Positions 28,762 through 37,181 of a DNA stretch of 64,000 nucleotides are shown in pieces (within the stretch, counting starts at the first letter, position 1; each line of letters starts with the position of its first letter). Position numbers and translations under genes: made by a program. Origin of the DNA: Caenimonas aquaedulcis (GTDB lineage Bacteria > Pseudomonadota > Gammaproteobacteria > Burkholderiales > Burkholderiaceae_C). The DNA lies in the NCBI RefSeq assembly GCF_015831345.1, contig NZ_JADWYS010000001.1:434001-498000 (forward strand), read 5' to 3'. The notes under the pieces were generated by a model, which saw only the letters and a program-made list of their open reading frames with translations, did not search any database and was not told where the DNA came from.

Positions 28762-31632
28762 ATGAGCGATCCCGGCACCGTCTACACGGCTTACCAGGGC
28801 AATTCCTATCTCTTCGGCGGCAATGCGCCGTATGTCGAGGAGATGTACGAAAACTACCTCGCCAACCCCGGCAGCGTCCCCGACACCTGGCGCGAGTATT
28901 TCGACGCCCTCCAGCACGTTCCGGCCGTCGACGGCAGCAATGCCAAGGACGTCCCGCACCTGCCGGTCGTCAATGCCTTCGCCGAGCGCGCGAAGCAGGG
29001 CGGCACGCAGGTCGTCATCGCCGGCGGTGCGGACCTCGAAACCGCCCGCAAGCGCACGGCCGTGCAGCAGCTCATCGCGGCTTACCGCAACGTGGGCGTG
29101 CGCTGGGCCGACCTCGATCCGCTCAAGCGCGCCGAGCGCGAGAAGATTCCCGAGCTGGAGCCGTCCTTCTACGGCTTCTCCGACGCCGACCAGGAAGTGG
29201 TGTTCAACACCAGCAACACCTTCTTCGGCAAGGAATCGATGTCGCTGCGCGAGCTCATCAACGCGCTGCGCGAAACCTACTGCGGCACCATCGGCGCCGA
29301 GTACATGTACATCAGCGACCAGACGCACAAGCGCTGGTGGCAGCAGCGGCTGGAGTCGATCCGCAGCAAGGCGAATTTCACGGCCGAGCAGAAGCGCCAC
29401 ATCCTGGATCGCATCACGGCGGCCGAGGGGCTCGAGCGCTTCCTGCACACCAAGTACGTCGGCCAGAAGCGCTTCTCGCTCGAGGGCGGCGAGAGCTTCA
29501 TCGCCTCCATGGACGAGCTCATCCAGCAGGCCGGCGCGAAGGGCGTGCAGGAAATCGTGATCGGCATGGCGCACCGCGGCCGCCTGAACGTGCTCGTCAA
29601 CACCATGGGCAAGATGCCCGCGGACTTGTTCGCCGAGTTCGACCACACGGCCAAGGAAGACCTGCCCGCCGGCGACGTGAAGTACCACCAGGGCTTCAGC
29701 TCCGACATGACGACGCCCGGCGGCCCGGTCCACCTGTCGCTCGCGTTCAACCCCTCGCACCTGGAAATCGTGAACCCGGTGGTCGAAGGCTCGGTGCGCG
29801 CCCGCATGGACCGCCGCGCCGACCCCAAGGGCAAGCAGGTGCTGCCCGTGCAGGTGCACGGCGACGCCGCCTTCGCGGGCCAGGGCGTGGTGATGGAGAC
29901 GCTGGCGCTCGCCGAGACGCGCGGCTACTTCACCGGCGGCACGGTGCACATCGTCATCAACAACCAGATCGGCTTCACCACCTCCGACCCGCGCGACAGC
30001 CGCTCCACGCTGTACTGCACGGACGTCGTCAAGATGATCGAGGCGCCGGTGCTGCACGTGAACGGGGACGACCCGGAAGCCGTGGTGCTCGCGACGCAGC
30101 TCGCGCTCGACTACCGCATGGAATTCGCCAAGGACGTGGTGGTGGACATCGTCTGCTTCCGCAAGCTCGGCCACAACGAGCAGGACACCCCGTCGCTCAC
30201 CCAGCCGCTGATGTACAAGAAGATCGCGGCGCACCCTGGCACGCGCAAGCTGTACGCCGACAAGCTCGCGGCGCAGGGCCTGGGCGACACGCTCGGCGAC
30301 GACATGGTGAAGTCCTACCGCGCGGCGATGGACGACGGCAAGCACACGGTCGACCCCGTGCTGACGAATTTCAAGAGCAAGTACGCGGTGGACTGGAGCC
30401 CGTACCTCAACCGCAAGTGGACGGATGCCGCGGACTCCGCGATCCCGACGGCCGAGTGGAAGCGCCTGGCCGAGAAGATCACCGCCGTGCCCGCCGACTT
30501 CACGCCGCATCCGCTCGTGAAGAAGGTGCTGGACGACCGCGCCGCGATGGGCCGCGGCGAGGTCAATGTGGACTGGGGCATGGGCGAGCACATGGCGTTC
30601 GCGTCGCTCGTGGCGAGCGGCTATCCGGTGCGCCTTTCGGGCGAAGATTGCGGCCGCGGCACGTTCACGCACCGCCACGCGGTGCTACACGACCAGAAGC
30701 GCGAGAAATTCGATGAGGGCACCTACACCCCGCTGTGCAACGTCGCCGAGAACCAGGCGCCGTTCGTCGTCATCGACTCCATCCTGTCGGAAGAGGCGGT
30801 GCTGGGCTTCGAATACGGCTACGCGTCCAACGACCCGAACACGCTGGTGATCTGGGAGGCGCAGTTCGGCGATTTCGCCAACGGGGCGCAGGTGGTCATC
30901 GACCAGTTCATCGCTTCCGGCGAAGTGAAGTGGGGCCGCGTCAACGGAATCACGCTGATGCTGCCGCACGGCTACGAAGGGCAGGGCCCGGAGCACAGCT
31001 CGGCGCGCCTCGAGCGCTTCATGCAGCTGTCGGCCGACACCAACATGCAGGTCGTGCAGCCCACGACCGCCAGCCAGATCTTCCACGTGCTGCGCCGCCA
31101 GATGATCCGCCCGCTGCGCAAGCCGCTGGTGATCATGACCCCGAAGTCGCTGCTGCGGAACAAGGACGCGACCTCGCCCCTGTCCGAATTCACCAAGGGC
31201 GGTTTCCAGACCGTGATCCCGGAGAACAAGGACCTGAAGAACGACAAGGTCAAGCGCGTGGTCCTGTGCTCCGGCAAGGTCTACTACGACCTCGCCAAGA
31301 AGCGCGAGGAGAAGGGGCTGGACGACGTCGCGATCCTGCGCATCGAGCAGCTCTATCCGTTCCCGCACAAGGTGTTCGCGGCCGAGCTCAAGAAGTACCC
31401 CAACGCGACCGACATCGTCTGGACGCAGGACGAGCCGCAGAACCAGGGCGCCTGGTTCCACATCCAGCACAACATCCACGAGAACATGCTCGATGGCCAG
31501 AAGCTGGGCTATTCCGGCCGCGCGGCTTCCGCTTCCCCGGCGGTGGGCTACTCGCACCTTCACCAGGAACAGCAAAAGGCGCTGGTCGACGGCGCATTCG
31601 CGAAGCTGAAGGGCTTCGTCCTCACGAAGTAA
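28762..31632 (+). CDS. sucA: 2-oxoglutarate dehydrogenase E1 component
   Basis: The 956-residue protein has the E1o N terminus (SYLFGGNAPYVEEMYENYLANPGSVPDTWREYF). The thiamine-binding core includes VIGMAHRGRLNVLVNTMGK, FNPSHLEIVNPVVEGSVRAR, VHGDAAFAGQGVV and the C-terminal LPHGYEGQGPEHSSARLERF. It decarboxylates 2-oxoglutarate and succinylates the lipoyl group of SucB in the TCA cycle. The 152-base leader (28610-28761) holds no ORF; I see no confident promoter in it, only a GGCGGAAAG near the ATG as a ribosome site. It is first in sucA-sucB-lpd. Confidence 0.98.
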   Translation: MSDPGTVYTAYQGNSYLFGGNAPYVEEMYENYLANPGSVPDTWREYFDALQHVPAVDGSNAKDVPHLPVVNAFAERAKQGGTQVVIAGGADLETARKRTAVQQLIAAYRNVGVRWADLDPLKRAEREKIPELEPSFYGFSDADQEVVFNTSNTFFGKESMSLRELINALRETYCGTIGAEYMYISDQTHKRWWQQRLESIRSKANFTAEQKRHILDRITAAEGLERFLHTKYVGQKRFSLEGGESFIASMDELIQQAGAKGVQEIVIGMAHRGRLNVLVNTMGKMPADLFAEFDHTAKEDLPAGDVKYHQGFSSDMTTPGGPVHLSLAFNPSHLEIVNPVVEGSVRARMDRRADPKGKQVLPVQVHGDAAFAGQGVVMETLALAETRGYFTGGTVHIVINNQIGFTTSDPRDSRSTLYCTDVVKMIEAPVLHVNGDDPEAVVLATQLALDYRMEFAKDVVVDIVCFRKLGHNEQDTPSLTQPLMYKKIAAHPGTRKLYADKLAAQGLGDTLGDDMVKSYRAAMDDGKHTVDPVLTNFKSKYAVDWSPYLNRKWTDAADSAIPTAEWKRLAEKITAVPADFTPHPLVKKVLDDRAAMGRGEVNVDWGMGEHMAFASLVASGYPVRLSGEDCGRGTFTHRHAVLHDQKREKFDEGTYTPLCNVAENQAPFVVIDSILSEEAVLGFEYGYASNDPNTLVIWEAQFGDFANGAQVVIDQFIASGEVKWGRVNGITLMLPHGYEGQGPEHSSARLERFMQLSADTNMQVVQPTTASQIFHVLRRQMIRPLRKPLVIMTPKSLLRNKDATSPLSEFTKGGFQTVIPENKDLKNDKVKRVVLCSGKVYYDLAKKREEKGLDDVAILRIEQLYPFPHKVFAAELKKYPNATDIVWTQDEPQNQGAWFHIQHNIHENMLDGQKLGYSGRAASASPAVGYSHLHQEQQKALVDGAFAKLKGFVLTK

Positions 31633-31662
31633 AACGACAGCTCTCCCCAAGGAAAAACTCAA

Positions 31663-32931
31663 ATGTCTCTCGTCGAAGTCAAAGTGCCCCAGCTGTCGGA
31701 GTCGGTGGCCGAAGCCACGCTGCTGCAATGGAAGAAGAAGCCCGGTGAAGCCGTGGCCCTGGATGAAATCCTGATCGAGATCGAAACCGACAAGGTGGTG
31801 CTCGAAGTGCCGGCGCCCGCCGCCGGCGTGCTGTCCGAGATCGTGCAGGCCGATGGCGCGACCGTCGCCGCCGAACAGGTCATCGCGAAGATCGACACCG
31901 AAGGCAAGGCCGCCGCGAGCGCGCCCGCCGTGGCTCCTGCTGCCGCGCCCGCAGCGCCGGCGCAGGCCCCTGCGTCCGCCGCTGCCGCGACGGGCGGGTC
32001 GAAGGCCGGCGTCGCCATGCCCGCGGCCGCCAAGATCATGGCCGACAACAACCTCGCGACGGGCTCCGTGCCCGGCACCGGCAAGGATGGCCGCGTGACC
32101 AAGGGCGACGTGCTCGGCGCCGTCGCCGGCGGCGCGAAGCCCGCCGTGGCGCCCGTGGCCGCGCCGACCGGCGTGCCGAAGACGGCGCTGCCGCAGGTCA
32201 ATGCGCCGACGCCCGCGCCCGATCTCGGCCAGCGCCCCGAGCAGCGCGTGCCGATGAGCCGCCTGCGCGCGCGCGTCGCCGAGCGCCTGCTGCAGTCGCA
32301 ATCGTCCAACGCGATCCTCACCACGTTCAACGAAGTGAACATGGCACCCGTGATGGAGATGCGCAAGCGCTTCCAGGAGAAGTTCGAGAAGGAGCACGGC
32401 GTCAAGATCGGCTTCATGTCCTTCTTCGTGAAGGCAGCGGTGCATGCGCTCAAGAAGTATCCGGTGCTCAACGCGTCGGTCGACGGCAACGACATCGTCT
32501 ACCACGGTTACTTCGACATCGGCATCGCCGTCGGTTCGCCGCGTGGCCTGGTCGTGCCCATCCTGCGCAACGCCGACCAAATGAGCTTTGCGGACATCGA
32601 AAAGAAGATCGCCGAATACGGCGCGAAGGCGCGCGACGGCAAGCTGGGCATCGAGGAGATGACCGGCGGCACGTTCTCGATCTCCAATGGCGGCGTGTTC
32701 GGCTCGATGCTGTCGACGCCCATCATCAACCCGCCGCAATCCGCGATCCTCGGCGTGCATGCCACGAAGGACCGCGCGGTGGTGGAGAACGGCCAGGTCG
32801 TGGTTCGCCCGATCAACTACCTCGCGATGTCGTACGACCACCGCATCATCGACGGCCGCGAAGCCGTGCTGGGCCTGGTCGCGATGAAGGAAGCGCTGGA
32901 AGACCCGGCTCGACTTCTCTTCGACATCTGA
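31663..32931 (+). CDS. sucB: 2-oxoglutarate dehydrogenase E2, dihydrolipoamide succinyltransferase
   Basis: The 422-residue protein has one lipoyl domain (1-77) with Lys44 ([11 protein letters not shown], the ODH-type sequence), an Ala/Pro linker and a subunit-binding domain at about 120-155 ([28 protein letters not shown]). The catalytic domain ends [14 protein letters not shown] with active His393. It transfers succinyl to CoA. It has a single lipoyl domain, unlike AceF with two, and its linker lacks the GC-rich repeat found in the PDH genes. It lies 30 bases after sucA. Confidence 0.98.
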   Translation: MSLVEVKVPQLSESVAEATLLQWKKKPGEAVALDEILIEIETDKVVLEVPAPAAGVLSEIVQADGATVAAEQVIAKIDTEGKAAASAPAVAPAAAPAAPAQAPASAAAATGGSKAGVAMPAAAKIMADNNLATGSVPGTGKDGRVTKGDVLGAVAGGAKPAVAPVAAPTGVPKTALPQVNAPTPAPDLGQRPEQRVPMSRLRARVAERLLQSQSSNAILTTFNEVNMAPVMEMRKRFQEKFEKEHGVKIGFMSFFVKAAVHALKKYPVLNASVDGNDIVYHGYFDIGIAVGSPRGLVVPILRNADQMSFADIEKKIAEYGAKARDGKLGIEEMTGGTFSISNGGVFGSMLSTPIINPPQSAILGVHATKDRAVVENGQVVVRPINYLAMSYDHRIIDGREAVLGLVAMKEALEDPARLLFDI

Positions 32932-32942
32932 GGAGCGCGAAG

Positions 32943-34361
32943 ATGTCCAAGAACTTCGACGTCATCGTCATCGGCGGCGGCCCCGGCGGCTACATCGCGG
33001 CCATCCGCGCTGCGCAACTGGGCTTCAACACGGCCTGCATCGACGAGTGGAAGAACGCCGCAGGCGGCCCGGCGCCCGGTGGCACCTGCACGAACGTGGG
33101 CTGCATCCCGTCCAAGGCGCTGCTGCAGTCGTCCGAACATTTCGAGCACGCCGGCAAGCACTTCGCCGACCATGGCATCCAGGTCAAGGGCCTCGACCTC
33201 GACCTCGCGAAGATGCTGTCCCGCAAGGACACGGTCGTGAAGCAGAACAACGACGGCATCCTGTTTCTCTTCAAGAAGAACAAGGTCTCGTTCTTCCACG
33301 GCCGCGGCTCCTTCGCGAAGGCGGCCGACGGCGGCTACGAGATCAAGGTCGGCGAGGAGTCGCTCGTCGGCAAGCACATCATCGTCGCCACGGGCTCGAA
33401 TGCGCGCGCCTTGCCCGGCACGCCCTTCGATGAAGAGAACATCCTCTCGAACGACGGCGCGCTGCGTATCCAGGGCGTGCCGAAGAAGCTGGGGCTGATC
33501 GGCTCCGGCGTCATCGGACTGGAGATGGGTTCCGTGTGGCGCCGCCTAGGTGCGGAAGTGACCGTGCTCGAGGCGCTGCCGACTTTCCTCGGCGCCGTGG
33601 ACGAACAGATCGCGCGCGAAGCCAAGAAGGCGTTCGACAAGCAGGGCCTGAAGATCGAGCTCGGCGTCAAGGTCGGCGAGATCAAGTCCGGCAAGAAAGG
33701 CGTGTCGGTCGCCTGGACGAATGCGAAGGGCGAGGCCCAGACGCTCGAAGTCGACAAGCTGATCGTGTCGATCGGCCGCGTGCCGAACACGATCGGCCTG
33801 AACGCCGAAGGCGTGGGCCTGAAGCTCGACGAGCGCGGCGCGATCGTCGTCGACGGGGACTGCAAGACGAACCTGCCCAATGTGTGGGCGGTCGGGGACG
33901 TCGTGCGAGGCCCGATGCTCGCGCACAAGGCGGAAGAAGAGGGCGTCGCGGTGGCCGAGCGCATCGCGGGCCAGCACGGGCACGTCAACTTCAATACCAT
34001 CCCCTGGGTGATCTATACCAGCCCCGAGATCGCATGGGTCGGCCAGACCGAGCAGCAGCTCAAGGCCGCCGGCGTGAAGTACAAGGCGGGTACCTTTCCC
34101 TTCATGGCGAACGGCCGCGCGCGCGCGCTGGGCGACACGACGGGCATGGTGAAGTTCCTGGCGGATGCCACGACGGACGAAATCCTGGGCGTTCACATCG
34201 TCGGCCCGATGGCGAGCGAGCTGATTTCGGAAGCCGTCGTGGCGATGGAGTTCCGGGCGTCGGCCGAAGACATCGCGCGCATCTGCCACGCGCACCCGTC
34301 GCTGTCCGAGGCGACCAAGGAAGCGGCGTTGGCCGTCGACAAGCGGACCTTGAACTTCTGA
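32943..34361 (+). CDS. lpd: Dihydrolipoamide dehydrogenase (E3) of 2-oxoglutarate dehydrogenase
   Basis: The 472-residue conventional E3 has no lipoyl domain. It carries FAD motif [15 protein letters not shown], redox-active Cys49/Cys54 ([13 protein letters not shown], with Thr where most E3 have Leu), NAD motif [15 protein letters not shown] and C-terminal HAHPSLSE with the catalytic His451-Glu456 region. It reoxidises dihydrolipoyl SucB with NAD+. A second E3, fused to a lipoyl domain, belongs to the PDH operon at 18.2 kb, so each complex has a dedicated E3. Confidence 0.97.
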   Translation: MSKNFDVIVIGGGPGGYIAAIRAAQLGFNTACIDEWKNAAGGPAPGGTCTNVGCIPSKALLQSSEHFEHAGKHFADHGIQVKGLDLDLAKMLSRKDTVVKQNNDGILFLFKKNKVSFFHGRGSFAKAADGGYEIKVGEESLVGKHIIVATGSNARALPGTPFDEENILSNDGALRIQGVPKKLGLIGSGVIGLEMGSVWRRLGAEVTVLEALPTFLGAVDEQIAREAKKAFDKQGLKIELGVKVGEIKSGKKGVSVAWTNAKGEAQTLEVDKLIVSIGRVPNTIGLNAEGVGLKLDERGAIVVDGDCKTNLPNVWAVGDVVRGPMLAHKAEEEGVAVAERIAGQHGHVNFNTIPWVIYTSPEIAWVGQTEQQLKAAGVKYKAGTFPFMANGRARALGDTTGMVKFLADATTDEILGVHIVGPMASELISEAVVAMEFRASAEDIARICHAHPSLSEATKEAALAVDKRTLNF

Positions 34362-34377
34362 CGCTCCTTGCACGCAG

Positions 34378-35475
34378 ATGAGCGTCAAGGAGCAGTACGA
34401 CAAGGAGCTGGCGCAGCGCGGTTACGTGAGTGACCCCGCGCAGCTGCGCGCCGTCGCGGCCCTGGACCGCTGCGCGTCCGAGTGGGCGCAATACAAGGAG
34501 CAGCGCTCCAACGTCTTCAAGAAGCTCATCAACCGACCCGACATCCCGCGCGGCGTGTACATGTACGGCGGGGTGGGGCGCGGCAAGAGCTTCCTCATGG
34601 ACTGCTTCTTCACGGCTGTGCCCGTCGTGCGCAAGACACGCCTTCACTTTCACGAGTTCATGCGCGAAGTGCACCGCGAACTCGGGGAACTCCAGGGCAC
34701 CGTGAACCCGCTGGATGCGCTGGGCGAGCGTATTGCCAAGCGCTACCGGTTGATCTGCTTCGACGAGTTCCACGTCGCGGACATCACCGACGCGATGATC
34801 CTGCATCGCCTGCTCGACGCGCTTTTCGACAACGGCGTGGGCTTCGTCACGACCTCGAACTTCAAGCCCGACGACCTCTATCCGAACGGCCTGCATCGCG
34901 ACCGCCTGCTGCCCGCGATCGACCTGCTCAACGAGAAGCTGGAAGTCATCAGCGTGGACAACGGCGTCGACTATCGCGGGCGCATGATGGAGCAGGTGCA
35001 GCTCTACCATACGCCGCTCGGCCCCGAGGCGGACAAGGCGATGGACGAAGCCTTCACGCAACTCGCCGAATCCCGCGACGAAGACCCGGTGCTTCACATC
35101 GAAGCGCGCGAAATCCGCGCGCGGCGCAAGGCAGGCGGCGTCGTGTGGTTCGATTTCCGCACGCTGTGCGGCGGCCCGCGCTCGCAGAACGACTACCTGG
35201 AGATCGCGACGCAGTTCCACACCGTGCTGCTGTCCGACGTGCCGCACATGCCCGTGCGCATGGCGTCCGAGGCGCGACGCTTCACCTGGCTCGTGGACGT
35301 GCTGTACGACCGGCGCGTGAAGCTGATCATGTCGGCTGCCGTGCCGCCGGATGCGTTGTACACCGAGGGCCCCCTGGCCCACGAATTTCCCCGCACCATT
35401 TCGCGCCTGCACGAAATGCAATCCGCCGAGTTCCTGGCCCTGGAGCACCGCACCGTGGATACGCGCCTCACATGA
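34378..35475 (+). CDS. zapE: Cell division protein ZapE (AFG1-like ATPase)
   Basis: The 365-residue protein carries Walker A in MYGGVGRGKSFLMDCFF, Walker B-like LICFDEFHVADITDAM (DE pair), sensor region FVTTSNFKPDDLYPNGLHRDRLLPAI and C-terminal MSAAVPPDALY. It is a cytoplasmic ATPase that acts on FtsZ at the constriction ring. It follows lpd by 16 bases, so it may be transcribed from the suc promoter. Its stop overlaps the next start by ATGA. Confidence 0.95.
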   Translation: MSVKEQYDKELAQRGYVSDPAQLRAVAALDRCASEWAQYKEQRSNVFKKLINRPDIPRGVYMYGGVGRGKSFLMDCFFTAVPVVRKTRLHFHEFMREVHRELGELQGTVNPLDALGERIAKRYRLICFDEFHVADITDAMILHRLLDALFDNGVGFVTTSNFKPDDLYPNGLHRDRLLPAIDLLNEKLEVISVDNGVDYRGRMMEQVQLYHTPLGPEADKAMDEAFTQLAESRDEDPVLHIEAREIRARRKAGGVVWFDFRTLCGGPRSQNDYLEIATQFHTVLLSDVPHMPVRMASEARRFTWLVDVLYDRRVKLIMSAAVPPDALYTEGPLAHEFPRTISRLHEMQSAEFLALEHRTVDTRLT

Positions 35476-36101
35476 AAAAGCTGGTCCTGCTCGCGACGCT
35501 CTGCTGCGCTGTCGCCGCGGCGGCGCAGGAAGACGCCGAAGTCACGGCACACCGTGCGCGGATCGCCGCCGATCGGTCGAAGGCCGAGGCCGAATTCGTC
35601 CAGCAGGAGAAGGCCTGTTACGGCAAGTTCGCCGTGAACGATTGCCTGAAGGAGGCCCGCGCGAAGCGGCGCGTGGTCATCGCGGACCTGCGCCGGCAGG
35701 AGATTTCCCTCAACGATTCGATCCGCAGGCGCCGCGGCGCCGAGCGGCAGCGCGAGAACGATGAACGCGCCGAGCTGGAAAGGCAACGCAAGGACCCGGC
35801 GGAGCGGGCGAAGGCGGCGCAGGCCCAGCGTGAAAAGGAAGTGCGTGGCGCCGGGAAAGCTGCCGAGCATCAGGACCGCGCCGCGGCTGCGGAAGCGCGG
35901 GCGTCGCAGGCGCGCGATGCGCAGCGCCGCAAGGAGGCGGATATGGCGCAGGCGCGTGCCCGGCTCGAGCAGGATGCCGCCGACAACAAGGCGCGTCGAT
36001 TGAAGGCGGAGGCGGATGCCAGGGAGCGCAAGGCTGCGCTGGAAAAGCGGATCGCCGCCCGCAAGAAGCCCCCGGCGAGTTCCCTGCCCGTGCCGCCCTG
36101 A
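35472..36101 (+). CDS. Secreted charged coiled-coil protein of unknown function
   Basis: The 209-residue protein has a signal peptide (MKKLVLLATLCCAVAAAAQ). The mature part is almost entirely charged helix: long Lys/Arg/Glu/Ala heptads (REKEVRGAGKAAEHQDR, ARLEQDAADNKARRLKAEAD) predict a coiled coil. One pair of cysteines (QEKACYGKFAVNDCLKEARAKRR) near residues 57-67 could form a disulfide in the periplasm. It is coupled to zapE by an ATGA overlap. I do not recognise a named family. A structural or envelope role is inference. Confidence 0.8.
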   Translation: MKKLVLLATLCCAVAAAAQEDAEVTAHRARIAADRSKAEAEFVQQEKACYGKFAVNDCLKEARAKRRVVIADLRRQEISLNDSIRRRRGAERQRENDERAELERQRKDPAERAKAAQAQREKEVRGAGKAAEHQDRAAAAEARASQARDAQRRKEADMAQARARLEQDAADNKARRLKAEADARERKAALEKRIAARKKPPASSLPVPP

Positions 36102-36107
36102 CCGGGC

Positions 36108-36869
36108 TCAGGCCTCGAGCGGTTCCAGCTTGACGATCACCAGCGAGAGGTTGTCGCCGCCGCCCCGGCCGCGCGAACGCGCCTTCTCGATCAGGAATTC
36201 CGTGGCCTCGCGCGGCGACAGCGACGACAGCACCGAACCCAGCTCGCTCGGGCTGAAGTAGTGCCACACGCCGTCGCTGCAGGCCATGAGCACGTCGCCC
36301 GGCTTGAGCTGGGGAATGAAGTGGTGCGTCGCCGGCGGATCGTCCTCGGCGCCCAGGCAACCCATCAGGATGTTGGATTGGGGGTGCACGTTGGCTTCTT
36401 CCTCGGTGAGCTCGCCGCGTTCCACCAGCGTCTGCACATAGGAATGATCCATAGTGCGCGACACCAGGCGGCCGCTGTGGAAGTGGTAGATGCGCGAATC
36501 GCCGGCATGCACCCAGTGGCAGTCGCCGCCGGGGTTGATCAGGTAGGCGGCGACGGTGCTGTGCGGCTCCTGTTCGGAGGAAATGGCTGTCAGCTTGATG
36601 ACGATATGCGCTTCGTGGACGATCTGCGTGAGCAGCGAGGGTGCGTCGTCGTGATCGGGCGAGTAGCGTTCGAACAGCTGCTTGGCTGTCATCATCACTT
36701 GGTCGGAGGCCTTGCGGCCGCCGCTGCGGCCGCCCATGCCGTCGGCGACGATGCCGAGCACGCAGCCCGGCTGGCGCGGATGACTGAGCAGCCCGACCTG
36801 GTCTTGCTGGTATTCGCGGTCACCCTTGTGGATGCCGGTGGATGCGGTGAGTCGGTATCCCTTGGACAT
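36108..36869 (-). CDS. PP2C-family Ser/Thr protein phosphatase
   Basis: From the ATG at 36869 the protein has 253 residues (MSKGYRLTASTGIHKGDREYQQDQ). PP2C motifs in order are GDREYQQDQ (metal Asp), GIVADGMGGRSGG, DCHWVHAGDSRIYHF, LMACSDGVWHYF and GRGGGDNLSLVIV. It removes phosphate from Ser/Thr in a metal-dependent way. No Ser/Thr kinase is in the window. An alternative ATG at 36914 would add 15 residues. It converges on the coiled-coil gene with a 6-base gap and diverges from the YdcH gene. Confidence 0.9.
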   Translation of the reverse strand: MSKGYRLTASTGIHKGDREYQQDQVGLLSHPRQPGCVLGIVADGMGGRSGGRKASDQVMMTAKQLFERYSPDHDDAPSLLTQIVHEAHIVIKLTAISSEQEPHSTVAAYLINPGGDCHWVHAGDSRIYHFHSGRLVSRTMDHSYVQTLVERGELTEEEANVHPQSNILMGCLGAEDDPPATHHFIPQLKPGDVLMACSDGVWHYFSPSELGSVLSSLSPREATEFLIEKARSRGRGGGDNLSLVIVKLEPLEA

Positions 36870-36950
36870 GTCTTGCTGGTTCGATGCCCCATTATCTATG
36901 GTGCGCCGGATCATTCCCTGCGAAAATCGCATTATCGAACGAACCCGGCC

Positions 36951-37181
36951 GTGGCGGCCGCCGCGCCCCCAGATTCCTTGGATTCCAACCTTCACTCCCC
37001 CGACCGGCGCCTGATCGAACTGCGGATGGAACATGCCGACCTCGACGCGATGATCGACCGCGCCTCCCAGGAAAGCCCGGTCGACGAGCTCATGATGCGG
37101 CGGCTGAAAAAGCGCCGCCTGGCCCTGCGGGACCTGATCGCCCGCCTCGAACTGGCCAACGACCCCAAAGAACCCGCCTGA
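36951..37181 (+). CDS. YdcH / DUF465 small helical protein
   Basis: Read from the GTG at 36951 it has 76 residues. The core RRLIELRMEHADLDAMIDR..DELMMRRLKKRRLALRDLIARLE is the DUF465/YdcH helical hairpin (..EH.DLD..I......DEL...RLKK.KL.LKD.I). Function is unknown in the family. The start is uncertain: the GTG is the first plausible codon after the divergent gap, and an ATG at 37026 would cut the first helix. The stop overlaps the helicase start by one base (TGATG). Confidence 0.7.
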   Translation: MAAAAPPDSLDSNLHSPDRRLIELRMEHADLDAMIDRASQESPVDELMMRRLKKRRLALRDLIARLELANDPKEPA

